Source: Gordius sp. MW1 (taxonomy: Eukaryota > Nematomorpha > Gordioida > Gordea > Gordiidae). From it: a DNA stretch of 64,000 bases. Below are positions 45,984 through 57,569 of the stretch, in pieces; position 1 is the first letter of the stretch; the number at the start of each line of letters is the position of its first letter. Location of the stretch: assembly GCA_964036665.1 (NCBI GenBank), contig OZ038526.1, forward strand, positions 1,364,001 through 1,428,000, given 5' to 3'. Below the pieces are notes generated by a model that was not told where the DNA came from, ran no database searches, and saw only the letters and a list, made by a program, of their open reading frames with translations. The translations under genes and the position numbers were made by a program.

Positions 45984-46200
45984 TACGCCCTTCGGGCGTA
46001 ACTGGGGGCTTCGCCCCCAGACCCCCTTGGGGGCTTCGCCCCCAAACCCCCTGCTGGGGGCTCCGCCCCCAGACCCCCTTGGGGGCTTCGCCCCCAAACC
46101 CCCTGCTGGGGGCTCCGCCCCCAGTCCCCCGTTGGGGGCTACACCCCCAAACCCCCATCTCCTGGCTGGGGGCGTGGGGGCTCCGCCCCCAGACCCCCGG
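45984..46200. repeat. Array of GC hairpins (GGGGGCTTCGCCCCC type)
   Basis: At least six perfect stem-loops of 5-7 bp with TTC, TCC or TAC loops, led by ACGCCCTTCGGGCGTA. It is a longer version of the 10,918-11,045 array; a 52-bp unit (ttgggggcttcgcccccaaa ... cccagacccc) is duplicated at 46,027 and 46,079. Confidence 0.9.
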
Positions 46201-47689
46201 AGAAGGGGAAGAAGGGAAGGGGGGGGGGGAAGGGAAGAGGGGACGACTCATCTATTCTACGTATAAATGTAGCTTATTTGCTATGCAATTTATGGGCGAG
46301 AAAGGTGAGAAGGGGCGAGAATGCCTATAGGGGGGTATTAAATGCAAAAGAATTGGACTGACGGGCATAGGTAGGTATCAATGTTAGCCAAAAAAACGTA
46401 AAATTTTATTTTGATTTACAATTTGACGAAGCGGGAAAATATAAATGAGTTAAGTGTATAAATATCGGCTGGATAAAATATAAATATCATCTTTATTTTT
46501 TATTTTTTAATTAATGAAATTAGGTTAAACATTTTAGGTTAGGAGGGTGAAGGGGCTAAAATGTAACTGTAGGAAGCTTTATTGAAATTTTTTGTCATTT
46601 AGTGGGGGGGACTAGTTTTGCCTGGGTTTTGCTTGGTCGACCTTTAGTTCAAATAAGAAAACCCCCCTAAATGACGAAAATAAAATTTTTCAATGAAAAA
46701 ACCCGTAAAAATTAAAAATTGTAGGTTTAGCCCCCCCCCTGATTGAAATTTTAAACGTTTCGCCTCCCCCCCCCCCAAACCAAAACCTGGCTACGTCCAT
46801 GTCCCTGTCTGATCAATTAAATTTCATTTTTGATAAACATATTTTTACGATAAAATGTTTTTTAAAAGTGTACTGAATTATAGAGTTAGACGTCATTTAT
46901 AATAGGTTCATATGGAAAACATAACATTATACAAAGACATTTGGAATATATTAAAAATGTATTTAAAAAGGAGAGATTAATGTTTATTACATGAAAGATT
47001 AAATTATTGAAGGAGAGATTAATGTTTATTAAATGATAAAAGAGGCGTTAAATAACAGAGATTAGATAAGGTATATACATAAGAAGTGGGGTCAGCATAA
47101 GGAGGCTGGATTATTACCAAAAGTTCCGAGAAGATTGAATACATTAAAATATAAAGCTAGAAAAAATGCAACCATTTCATTTTTAAGTTAAACTGTTTGA
47201 ACCAAAACAAAATCTAGTGGAACGTTATTGTAAGTAAAGGAAACCTTTAAATTAGTATGCCCTAATTCGCAGTTAATTAAATTAAAGATTAATTTTCTAA
47301 TTTAAAAGATTTAAAAATTATAAACAGCTGACTTGGCGCTCTAAGTGTATTTGCCTGAAGTGAGGGGGAATAGAAGAGTAACTACCTCCTTCCCCCCCCT
47401 TTCACTCCGTTAAAACTAAACGCGCACACTATCCCCCCTTTCCCTCCGTTAATTTGCCAAAAGCATATAAAAATCAATAATAATAAAAAGGGGTTGAGGG
47501 ATGATCTCCTCCACTCCCGCCCCCTAATAATACCAACTCAGCGGTGGAAGGGTAAGATAGGGAGGGGTAGGGGTTTAACGTATAATCAATATAAAAATAA
47601 AAAACTCGCTACGTAATTCAGAGGTAATTTTTATTTAGTATGGTTAGTAATAATGGAAAACTTTGTTAAAAATAGTAATTAATTTAGGC

Positions 47690-48428
47690 TTCCTGTTACG
47701 TCTGCGCATCTAAAAATGGCACAATTACCAGCGATTGCCTGTTACGAACGCGCATCTAAAAATGATAAAATTTAAAAACTTACTTTTGGTTAAGGTAAAA
47801 TGTTATTAAATTGGGATAATTCCTATTGTAGCTTATAATAAAAAACTGCATAGAATTTATTAAAAATTTTTACATAGAAATTAATGGGAAATAATAATAA
47901 AAATTAAAAAAATCCTTACGACGAAACTATCAGCGACATGCAATAGCTCCGCTATTGCCTGTTACGACCGCGCATCTAAAACTGTCACAGGTATCATAAA
48001 GATATATCAAAAAAATTAATTGGGATAATTCCTATTGTAGCTTATAATAAAAAATTGCATAGAAAAAATTTTTACATAGAAATTAATGGGAAATAATAAT
48101 AAAAATTAAAAAAATCCTTACGACGAAACTATCAGCGACATGCAATAGCTCCGCTATTGCCTGTTACGACCGCGCATCTAAAACTGTCACAGGTATCATA
48201 AAGATATATCAAAAAAATTAATTGGGATAATTCCTATTGTAGCTTATAATAAAAAATTGCATAGAAATTATTAAAAATTTTTACATAGAAATTAATGGGA
48301 AATAATAATAAAAATTAAAAAAATCCTTACGACGAAACTATCAGCGACATGCAATAGCTCCGCTATTGCCTGTTACGACCGCGCATCTAAAACTGTCACA
48401 GGTATCATAAAGATATATCAAAAAATTT
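47690..48428. repeat. Tandem repeat of about 205 bp, 3-4 units
   Basis: The marker gcaatagctccgctattgc starts at 47,940, 48,142 and 48,351, giving periods of 202 and 209 bp. Each unit holds that perfect 8-bp stem with a TCC loop, then ctgttacgaccgcgcatcta, aactgtcacaggtatcataa and gggataattcctattgtagc. A more diverged unit precedes at 47,690-47,900, and one more occurs in H3 (12,415-12,540). The three later units are nearly identical. Confidence 0.9.
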
Positions 48429-49667
48429 ACATGTGCTAAATTGTTCCATTGGTCAGTACCAAAAGACAATCTATTAATACATAAGAGTCAAAAAAAAAAA
48501 AAATTTCGATTCACATTTTGGCCAAATGGTCATTTTTTTCATTGGTCACTACCAACAGATACTCTATAAGTCAATGTTAGCCAAAAAAACGAGGAAAAAA
48601 ATTTCACTTCATACTTTGGCCAATGGTCATTTTTTTCCAATGGTTAGTAGCCAGCGGACGGCCAAACAGTCATATTATTAATGGTATTAACAGAAACAAT
48701 CATAAAAGTCAAAAAAAACGAAAAAAAATTTTCGATTCACATTTTGGCCAAATGGTCATTTTTTTCATTGGTCACTACCAACAGATACTCTATAAGTCAA
48801 TGTTAGCCAAAAAAACGAGGAAAAAAATTTTACTTCATACTTTGGCCAATGGTCATTTTTTTCCAATGGTCAGTAGCCAGCGGACGGCCAAAAAGTCATA
48901 TTATCAATGGTAGTAACAGGAACAATCATAAGAGTCAAAAAAAACGGGAAAAAAATTTCGCTTCACACTTTCGGACACTGGTCATTTTTTTCCAATGGTC
49001 AGTAGCCAGCGGACGGCCAAAAAGTCATATTATCAATGGTAGTAACAGGAACAATCATAATAGGCGGAAAAAAGCGAAAAAATAAACTTGGATTCACATT
49101 TTGGCCAAATGGTCATTTTTTTCCATTGGTCAGCAGCCAGCGGACGGCCAAAAAGTCTTATTATCAATGGTAGTAACAGGAACAAACATAATAGTCAAAA
49201 AAAACCCGGGATTCGAACCCAAAAACTGGTTAAATTAACAAAAATTAAAAGTAAACAAAAAAGACATTTGGTGCAAGACATCCACGTTTTTTTCATTGGT
49301 CAGCAGCCAACGGACGGCCAAAAAGAAATATTATCAATGGTAGTAACAGGAACAATCATAAGAGGCAAAAAAAACGGAAAAATAAACTTGGATTCACATT
49401 TCGGCCAAATGGTCATTTTTTTCCAGTGGTCAGCAGCCAGCGGACGGCCAAAAAGTCTTTTTATCAATGGTAGTAACAGGAACAATCATAATAGTCAAAA
49501 AAAACCCGGGATTCGAACCCAAAAACTGGTTAAATTAACAAAAATTAAAAGTAAACAAAACGGTGCGTGACATCCACGTTCGGTGCGTGACATCCACGTT
49601 CGGTGCGCACGCCGAATAGCGTGACAAACAAAATGGAAAGTGAGCCCATAAATTGCATAGCAATTAA

Positions 49668-49941
49668 TAATTTAACAAATCTTTTATATAACACACCGAG
49701 GGAGATAGAGATGAGGGGTGGGGCACCTCTTATGTATAGCAATTAAAAATAACACAGCGAGGGAGATAGAGATGAGGGGTGGGGCACCTCTTTCTCATGC
49801 ATTAATTTAAAAAAGCGATAACCTAATATACCCAATGCAAATAGATAGGGAGGGTAACGGACGGACAGACAACGGACAGACAACGGACGGACGGACAACA
49901 AAAAACGAGCCCATAAATTGCATAGCAATTAAAAGTTGTTT
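49668..49941 (-). mobile_element. Two short HINE 5'-end pieces
   Basis: 49,680-49,740 and 49,740-49,930 repeat the minus-oriented 5' part (gagggagatagagatgaggg, then cggacggacaac, then gcccataaattgcatagcaa). The second ends in the palindromic junction with H8. Confidence 0.7.
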
Positions 49942-49964
49942 ACTTTTAATTGCTATGCAATTTA
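49914..49964. repeat. Perfect palindrome at a head-to-head HINE junction
   Basis: Arms of 23 bp (49,914-49,936 and 49,942-49,964) containing aaattgcatagcaatt and its complement, with a 5-base loop tgttt. It joins minus-oriented HINE sequence to plus-oriented H8. Confidence 0.9.
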
Positions 49965-51492
49965 ATGAGTTTTTTAGATAAAAGTTGTTTACTTTTAATG
50001 CTATGCGATTTAACTAGTTATATAATAAACATAAATAAAAGTTGTTTACTTTTTAATTGCTATGCAATTTAACTAGTTTTGGGGTTAGAATCCCGGAGTT
50101 TTTTTTGACTCTTATGATTGTTCTTGTTACTATCATTGATAATAAGAATTTTTGGCCGTCCGCTGGCTGCTGACCAATGAAAAAAATGACCATTGGCCAA
50201 AATGTGAATCGAAATTATTATTTTCGTTTTTTTTTTGACTATTATGATTGTTACTGTTTCTACCATTGCTATTATGACTTTTTGGCCGTCCGCTGGCTGC
50301 TGACCAATGTTATATAATAAACATAAATAAAAGTTGTTTACTTTTAATTGCTATGCAATTTAACTAGTTTTTGGGTTAGAATCCCGGAGTTTTTTTTGAC
50401 TCTTATGATTGTTCTTGTTACTATCATTGATAATAAGACTTTTTGGCCGTCCGTTGGCTGCTGACCAATGAAAAAAATGACCATTGGCCAAAATGTGAAT
50501 CCGAGTTTATTTTTTCGTTTTTTTTTTGACTATTATGATTGTTCCTGTTACTACCATTGCTATTATGACTTTTTGGCCGTCCGCTGGCTCCTGACCGATG
50601 GAAAAAATGACCATTGGCTAAAATGTGAATCGAAATTATTTTTTTAGTTTTTTTTTGACTATTATGATTGTTCCTGTTCCTACCATTGCTATTATGATTT
50701 TTTGGCCGTCCGCTGACTGCTGACCAATGGAATAAAACCATTGGCCAAAATGTAATTTGAAAATTTTTTTTTCGTTTTTTTTTGACTATTGTGAATTTAT
50801 ATCCACTTTTACCGTGTCCTGGCTGCTGACCAATGGAAAAAAATGACCATTAGCCAAAATGTGATTCGAAAATTTTTTTTTCGTTTTTTTTACTCTTATG
50901 AATTTATATCCACTTTTACCGTGTGCTGGCTGCTGACCAATGGAAAAAAATGACCATTGGCCATAGTGAGCATCAAAATTTTTTTTTTCGTTTTTTTTGG
51001 CTATATTTGACTTATAGAGTATCTGTTGGTACTGACCAATAGAGAAAAAGTGACCATTGGCCAAATTTTTGATTTTTTTAATTAAAAATTGTTCAAATTC
51101 AACAAAAAATTTCTCCCAACAATTCTGCAAATTCTTAACATTGTGTTGTTTTATAATATAATGTTTGTTAGACCCATAATCACTAAAGGCCATAAAAACT
51201 AATGTAATACGCAACTAGATGCAAACACTAAATCTAACCCTAACCCTTGCCTATATTACATTTTGCCTTTATTACATTTTGCCTATAATGAAAAATTTGT
51301 ATAAATAATTAATTAATCATTAGTCATTTAATACCCCCCTATAGGCATTCTCGCCCCTTCCCACCTTTCTCGCCCATAAATTGCATAGCAAATATGATAC
51401 ATTTATACGAAGTACAGATGAGTCGTCCCCCCTTCCCTTCCCCTCTTCCCTTCCCTTCTCCCCCTTCCCACGAGGGCCGAAGGCCCGAGTTT
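49942..51492 (+). mobile_element. HINE copy H8
   Basis: Plus-oriented. 60-bp units occur at 49,942-50,370, the minisatellite at 50,080-51,080, the conserved antisense frame at 50,786-51,214, telomere-like ctaaccctaaccc at 51,234-51,246, the subterminal inverted repeat at 51,360-51,392, a C/T tract, and the terminal hairpin cgagggccgaaggcccgag at 51,471-51,489. Confidence 0.8.
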
Positions 51493-51863
51493 GATTTAAT
51501 TATGCCCGAATTGCCCGAATCTTATCAGCGTGCCCGTCCGAAAATTAAAATTTAAGACAGTTACCCGGCCCGGGCGGGGCGTTTCTGGCCTCTGGTTCAA
51601 AGGGCCGAAATCAAGTTCACGCGCGTTTTATAGATTTTACTATTTTTATCATATTTTTGAAAGTAATGGCAATTCACTTAAATATTGGTGCATTTCAGGT
51701 GCTTAGCCAGGATTTTCTAAAGGGGGAAGAAAAATTCAAAAAAGATTTCGACATTTTTATTTATAATGTAACAAAAGTACACTTTGCTTACAATATATAC
51801 GAATCTTCAAGGCGCTATATAACCAGCTATGGAAAATCTCTTCTCTTCATTAATCAGAGCATT

Positions 51864-54459
51864 TTAATTGCTATGCAATTTATGGGCTCGTTTTTGGTTG
51901 TCCGTTGATGTCTGTCCGTTGTCCGTCCCTCCCTATCTATTTGCATTGGGTGTATTAGGTTATCGATTTTTTAAATTAATGCATGAGAAAGAGGTGCCCC
52001 ACCCCTCATCTCTATCTCCCTCGCTGTGTTATTTTTTAAATTAATGCATAAGAGGTGCCCCACCCCTCATCTCTATCTCCCTCGCTTTCGGGCGGGGTCG
52101 GGTTTTAATTGCTACGTTAAATTAATGCATAAGTATATCTATTCGTTTTTGAATTGGGTAACATTGATATTAATTGCTATAATTACCCTATGCCCTCCAC
52201 TACAAGGGCCTATGCCCTAATGATATGGATCCATGTACCCCTACAAAAGCCTATGCCTCTATTAATGTGGGTTCGAACCCCGGCGAACGTTCTGAATTGC
52301 TGGTAAGATTCCCGGAGAGGGCAAAAAAAAATTTATTTTTTAAATTAAATTAATATATTTTTCCTGTTACTACCATTGATAAATGACTTTTTGGCCGTCC
52401 GCTTGTTCTATTATTGTTTCATTTTATTATATAATAAACATAAATAAAAGTTTTTCAAGGATAGATTTTCCGAAAATCTATCCTTGACAAATATTGAATA
52501 TGAGGGTATAAATCTTCTAGAATAAATAAAAGTTGTTTACTTTTAATTGCTATGAAATTTAACTAGTTTTTGGGTTAGAATCCAGGAGTTTTTTTGACTC
52601 TTACGATTGTTCTTGTTACTATCCTTGATAATAAGACTTTTTGGCCATCCGCTGGCTGCTGACCAATGAAAAAAATGACCATTGGCAAAAATGTGAATCC
52701 GAGTTTATTTTTTCGTTTTGACTATTATGATTGTTCCTGTTACTACCATTGCTATTATGACTTTTTGGCCGTCCGCTGGCTCCTGACCGATGGAAAATGA
52801 CCATTGGCCAAAATGTGAATCCAAATTATTTTTTTCGTTTTTTTTTGACTATTTTGATTGTTCTTGTTAATACCATTAATAATATGGCTTTTTGGCCGTC
52901 CGTTGGCTGCTGACCAATGGAAAAAAATGACCATTGGCCAAAATGTGAAGCGAAATTTTTTTTTCGTTTTTTTTTGACTATTATGAATTTATATCCACTT
53001 TTACCGTGTCCTGGCTGCTAATCAATGGAAAAAATGACCATTGGCCAAAATGTGATTCGAAAATTTTTTTTTCGTTTTTTTTACTCTTATGAATTTATAT
53101 CCACTTTTACCGTGTCCTGGCTGCTGACCAATGGAAAAAAATGACCATTGGCCAAAATGTGATTCGAAAATTTTTTTTCGTTTTTTTTTACTCTTATGAA
53201 TTTATATCCACTTTCACCGTGTGCTGGCAGCTGACCAATAGAAAAAAATGACCATTGGCCAAAGTGAGCATCAAAATTTTTTTTTCCGTTTTTTTGGCTA
53301 TGATTGACTTATAGAGTATCTGGAGGTACTGACCAATAGAGAAAAAATGACCATTGGCCAAATTTTTGATTTTTTTAATTAAAAATTGTTCAAATTCAAC
53401 AAAAAATTTCTCCCAACAATTCTGCAAATTCTTATCATTGTGATGTTTTATAATATAATGTTTGTTAGATCCATAATCACTAAAGGCCATAAAAACTAAT
53501 GTAATACGCATCTAGATGCAAACACTAAATCTAACCCTAACCCTTGCCTATATTACATTTTGCCTATAAATAAAAAATTTGTATAAATAATTAATTAATT
53601 GCTATGCAATTTATGGGCTCGTTTTTTGGTGTCCGTTGTCAGTCGGTTGTCCGTCCGTTGTCCGTCCACCAAGTTATTGGCGCCAGCTTTGTGACCTGGA
53701 GGTTCGGGTTCAAGCCTAGGAGAGGACGAATTTTTTTTATTTTTTTTTAATTAAATTAAAATTTTGTTCCTGTTAATACCATTGATAATATGAATTTTTG
53801 ACCGTCCGCTGGCTACTAACCAATGAAAAAAATGACCATTGGCCAAATAAATCGAAATTTAATTTTTTCGCTTTTGAATTGGGTATATTAGGTTAATATT
53901 GATAATTACCCTGTGCTCTCCCCTAGAAGGGCCTAAGCCTCTACTGATATGGGTCCCTGTGCCCCTACAAAAGCCTATGCCTCTACTAATGTGGGTTCGA
54001 ATCCCGGAGAGGGCAAAATTTTTATTTTTTTCAATTAAATTAATATATTGTTCTTGTTAATACCCTTGATAATGTGATTTTTAACCGTGCCCTGGCTACT
54101 GACCAATGGAAAAAATGACCATTAGCCAAAGTAGTGATTCGAAATTTTTTTTCTCGTCTTTTTTGACTCGTATGTGTTTATAGACCGTCTCTGGGCACTG
54201 GCCAAATTAATATATTGTTCTTGTCAATACCATTTAACTTTTTAAATATTTGTGTAAATTAATAATTAACTAATAATAATTTTGCATTTAATACCCCCCT
54301 ATAGGCATTCTCGCCCCTTCCAACCTTTCTCGCCCATAAATTGCATAGCAAATATGCTACGTTTATAAGGAGTATAGATGAGTCGTCCCCCCTTCCCTTC
54401 TCCTCCTCCCCTTCCCCTTCCCTTCTCCCCTTGCCACGAGGGTTGAAGGCCCGACTTTT
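51864..54459 (+). mobile_element. HINE copy H9, with a second HINE nested near 53,593-54,275
   Basis: The 5' end is at 51,865 and the terminal hairpin (here degenerate, gagggttgaaggcccgac) at 54,437-54,454. At 53,596 a second full 5' end starts in the middle of the 3' region, and the outer copy appears to resume at gcatttaatacccccctata near 54,283. B-box-like ggttcgaaccccgg and ggttcgaatcccgg are at 52,270 and 53,994, the minisatellite at 52,560-53,370 and 53,760-54,250, and the conserved antisense frame at 53,194-53,511. Confidence 0.75.
52453..52521. mobile_element. 69-bp insertion with a 33-bp palindrome, inside H9
   Basis: The 13-bp direct repeat ataaataaaagtt occurs at 52,440-52,452 and 52,522-52,534; elsewhere in the HINE family it occurs once at this point. 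Between the copies lies a palindrome at 52,455-52,487 with 16-bp arms tcaaggatagattttc around a single C, then tattgaatatgagggtataa. Origin unknown. Confidence 0.75.
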
Positions 54460-54566
54460 AATATCGATTTTATACCTTAAAAAAGGGTATGGACCTTCAA
54501 AATAATTTCCAAATTTTGGTCAAGGGGGTAGAAAATTCCCGTTCTACCCCCTTGGCTACGCGCCTG

Positions 54567-55085
54567 GCGCATTTTGTTCCTAAAAATTGTTTACTAAAAT
54601 AATTTAACAAAAAAACCTCAAACTTTTGCGGTTAACTTTTTGTGGTCTAATTAGTCCATATAAAATCACAAATTTGACAATGTGCACTCCTTTATAACCC
54701 ATTATCATATTTCAATCATAAAATTTATTCGAATAATTACATTTCAACCAAAACTGTTTCTATATGGCGGTATAATTAAATATTAAAAGAACATATTTTG
54801 ATGTTTGCTTTAGGCGCAAGAGGAAGTGGAAGATATGATTGGCTAATTTGAAAAAATTAATTATATAAAATATAATATAAGTACTTTAATGTTTGAGATA
54901 ACTCGTTGATTTGCAAAGTCATGCAACAATTGCTCATACTCTTTTACACTACTATTTATATTCCACTCAAAATCTTGAAAATTGTCAGTAACACGATAAC
55001 TATAAATCTAAAATTTTTGCAACAATATAATAAATAATATAATCAAACTAAATAGCTCTTTTGGTTTTTGATAAATTTTTTAATA
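54567..55085. repeat. Dispersed repeat U, right part of interrupted copy
   Basis: Continues the match to 18,790-19,375 after the hAT insertion (acctcaaacttttgcggtta, tgatgtttgctttaggcgca, aatagctcttttggtttttg). The left part is at 51,655-51,695. Confidence 0.8.
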
Positions 55086-55387
55086 GTTTCAAAGGTAATA
55101 ATGAAATATCAAAGTTTAAAGCTAAATAGTTCGCCTTATTATAAAGAATTTGATAGTGATTATTAGAGACCTGCACGGCCCGGCCCTACCCGCGGGCCGG
55201 GCTTGGACGGGCTTCTGCTTAAAAATAAAACAACGGGCCGGGCCTGGACGGGCCGATATTAACGTAACGGGCTCGGGCCTAGTTATACTTAAGGCCCGTT
55301 AAAAGCCCGTTAAAAATTAATTAGATTTAGTAAAAAAGAAGGAGTTTTTATAATGTTTTAATTTTTAATTATTTTATGTATATTAAA

Positions 55388-57318
55388 TTTTTTTTTTTTT
55401 AATCAATTTTTATTAAATGAAAATATAGAAAACTATAAAAAAAACTCGGGCCTTCGGCCCTCGTGGGAAGGGGGAGAAGGGAAGGGGAAGAAGAGGAGGG
55501 GAAGGGAAGGGGGGACGACTCATCTATACTCCGTATAAATGTATCATATTTGCTATGCAATTTATGGGCGAGAAAGGTGGGAAGGGGCGAGAATGCCTAT
55601 AGGGGGGTATTAAGTGCCTAATGATTAATTAATTATTTATACAAATTTTCCATTTATAGGCAAAATTTAATATAGGCAAAATGTAATATAGGCAAGGGTT
55701 AGGGTTAGATTTAGTGTTTGCATCTAGTTGCGTATTACATTAGTTTTTATGGCCTTTAGTGATTATGGGTCTAACAAACATTATATTATAAAACACCACA
55801 ATGTTAAGAATTTGCAGAATTGTTGGGAGAAATTTTTTGTTGAATTTGAACAATTTTTAATTAAAAAAATCAAAAATTTGGCCAATGGTCATTTTTTCTC
55901 CATTGGTCAGTACCAACAGATACTCTATAAGTCAATGATAGCCAAAAAAACGGAAAAAAAATTTTTGATGCTCACTTTGGCCAATGGTCATTTTTTTCCA
56001 TTGGTCAGCAGCCAGCACACGGTAAAAGTGGATATAAATTCATAAGAGTAAAAAAAAACGAAAAAAAAATTTTCGAAACACATTTTGACCAATGGTCATT
56101 ATTTTCCATTGGTCAGCAGCCAGGACACGGTAAAAGTGGATATAAATTCATAATAGTCAAAAAAAACGAAAAAAATAATTTCGATTCACATTTTGGCCAA
56201 TGGTCATTTTTTCCATCGGTCAGGAGCCTGCGGACGGCCAAAAATTCTTATTATCAATGATAGTAACATGAACAATCATAAGAGTCAAAAAAAACTCCGG
56301 GATTCTAACCCAAAAACTAGTTAAATTGCATAGCAATTAAAAGTAAACAACTTTTATTTATGTTTATTATATAACATTGGTCAGCAGCCAGCGGACGGCC
56401 AAAAAGTCATAATAGCAATGGTAGGAACAGGAACAATCATAATAGTCAAAAAAAACGAAAAAAATAATTTCGATTCACATTTTGGCCAATGGTCATTTTT
56501 TCCATCGGTCAGGAGCCAGCGGACGGCCAAAAATTCTTATTATCAATGATAGTAACAAGAACAATCATAAGAGTCAAAAAAAACTCCGGGCATCTAACTA
56601 AAAAACTAGTTAAATTGCATAGCAATTAAAAGTAAACAACTTTTATTTATGTTTATTATATAATAGCTAATTTAACAAATCTTATATATAACACACCGAG
56701 GGAGATAGAGATGAGGGGTGGGGCACCTCTTTCTCATGCATTAATTTAAAAAATCGATAACCTAATATACCCAATGCAAATAGATAGGGAGGGTAGACAA
56801 CGGACAACGGACAACCAAAAAACGAGCCCATAAATTGCATAGCAATTAATTATATGCGAGGTAAACATTCGAAAATTGCGATACGTTGAATGACAAATAA
56901 TGATTCTGATTTCTGTTTAATTAAAAAAGTTTCCCTATTGTCAAGGGTATTGGCAGCTATACGGCGTTACAATTCTTTCAGAAGGGCTTGGGTTTTAGGA
57001 CCTATTGTTGTAAGAGTGGTGGTCACTATGGGGGAGAAAAGTAGTGAGGAATTAAGTTCTGCGTATTTAGCAGACTTTAATCTTTCAGAATCAACGAGGG
57101 GGTCTTTTTTATGGTTTGAGGGAGCAAAGGCATCCGGACAGGTATAGTCCCAAGCTAGGCATAGCCCTATTGCCCATGGGATGAGGGTCTGTCCATCAGG
57201 TCTCTTCTTGTCGCTAAGGCAAAGACCATTTGGCTCCAATTGGGAGGGAAAGCCCGCTTTTTTGAATGTCTTCTTTAGAAGAGCATTAACAGATGTGTGC
57301 CGTAGAAATCTGGCATTA
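55388..57318 (-). mobile_element. RLE-type LINE, copy D, split by HINE H10
   Basis: A T-run at 55,388-55,400 and 40 bp of LINE 3' UTR (tattaaatga, aactataaaa) precede H10. The LINE continues at 56,849 with attatatgcgagg and the C-terminal endonuclease region to 57,318, where it is 5' truncated. The minus strand keeps RPDG and WDYTCPD; the final residues near 56,930 are frameshifted. Confidence 0.85.
55441..56848 (-). mobile_element. HINE copy H10, inserted between two T's of LINE copy D
   Basis: The terminal hairpin is at 55,444-55,465 (ctcgggccttcggccctcgt), a purine tract follows, and the telomere-like ggttagggttag is at 55,697-55,708. The conserved frame is at 55,728-56,045, the minisatellite at 55,880-56,600 and the 5' end at 56,828-56,848. 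The flanking LINE sequence is continuous if the element is removed, apart from the A/T run at the junction. This gives the full 1.4-kb unit. Confidence 0.88.
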
Positions 57319-57416
57319 ACAAGGAAAGTTAAATTTTGTTTCCATCCTAGTTCATTAATTCATCAATAGCTCAACCCGCATTATAAATGTTAAAGATAAT
57401 TTACACACGTGATCCC

Positions 57417-57540
57417 ATGGGCGGAGCCAATTTAAATTGGAGAGGGGCAGTTTAAATAGAGCAAAAAATGTTTTTTTATCAGGAATTTTTGGATTTGGAG
57501 GGGTGCAGCTGCCCATATTTGCCTCCCCATTTGTACCCTC
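57417..57540. mobile_element. hAT-type MITE fragment
   Basis: catgggcggagccaatttaa, then gagaggggcag, and ggaggggtgcagctgccc near the right, resemble the degenerate MITE copies. The right terminus is missing. Confidence 0.4.
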
Positions 57541-57569
57541 TAGCAATAAATTTAATATTTAAAATTATT

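Larger units (their letters stand above)
45979..49667 (-). mobile_element. HINE copy H7, long variant with GC-hairpin 3' end
   Basis: The 5' end (minus strand) is at 49,667, then ttcggtgcgcacgccgaata (about 49,599-49,618), a minisatellite at 48,440-49,520, a block of three to four tandem units of about 205 bp (47,690-48,428), spacer sequence (46,350-47,690), the subterminal inverted repeat near 46,285, and a GC-hairpin array at 45,984-46,200. The layout equals H3. Spacer sequence 46,350-46,810 includes half copies of two MITE types. No transposition protein. Confidence 0.75.
51696..54566. mobile_element. hAT-type non-autonomous element, 2,871 bp, filled by HINEs
   Basis: Left end CAGGTGCTTAGCCAGGATTT then TCTAAAGGGGG; right end reversed CAGGCGCGTAGCCAAGGGGG. 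Both match the hAT at 35,314-36,895. Flanks gtgcattt (51,688-51,695) and gcgcattt (54,567-54,574) differ by one base. The paralogous unfilled site is at 18,789-18,796. Only about 170 bp at the left and 100 bp at the right are hAT; HINE copies at 51,864-54,459 fill the rest. Confidence 0.88.

Noticed and set aside
45984..46200. Series of short palindromes considered as a CRISPR array
   Set aside because: Units are hairpins without unique spacers, in a eukaryotic transposon end.
53680..53740. tRNA gene suggested by a B-box-like gttcgggttcaagcc
   Set aside because: No acceptor stem, D arm or anticodon arm could be folded around it.
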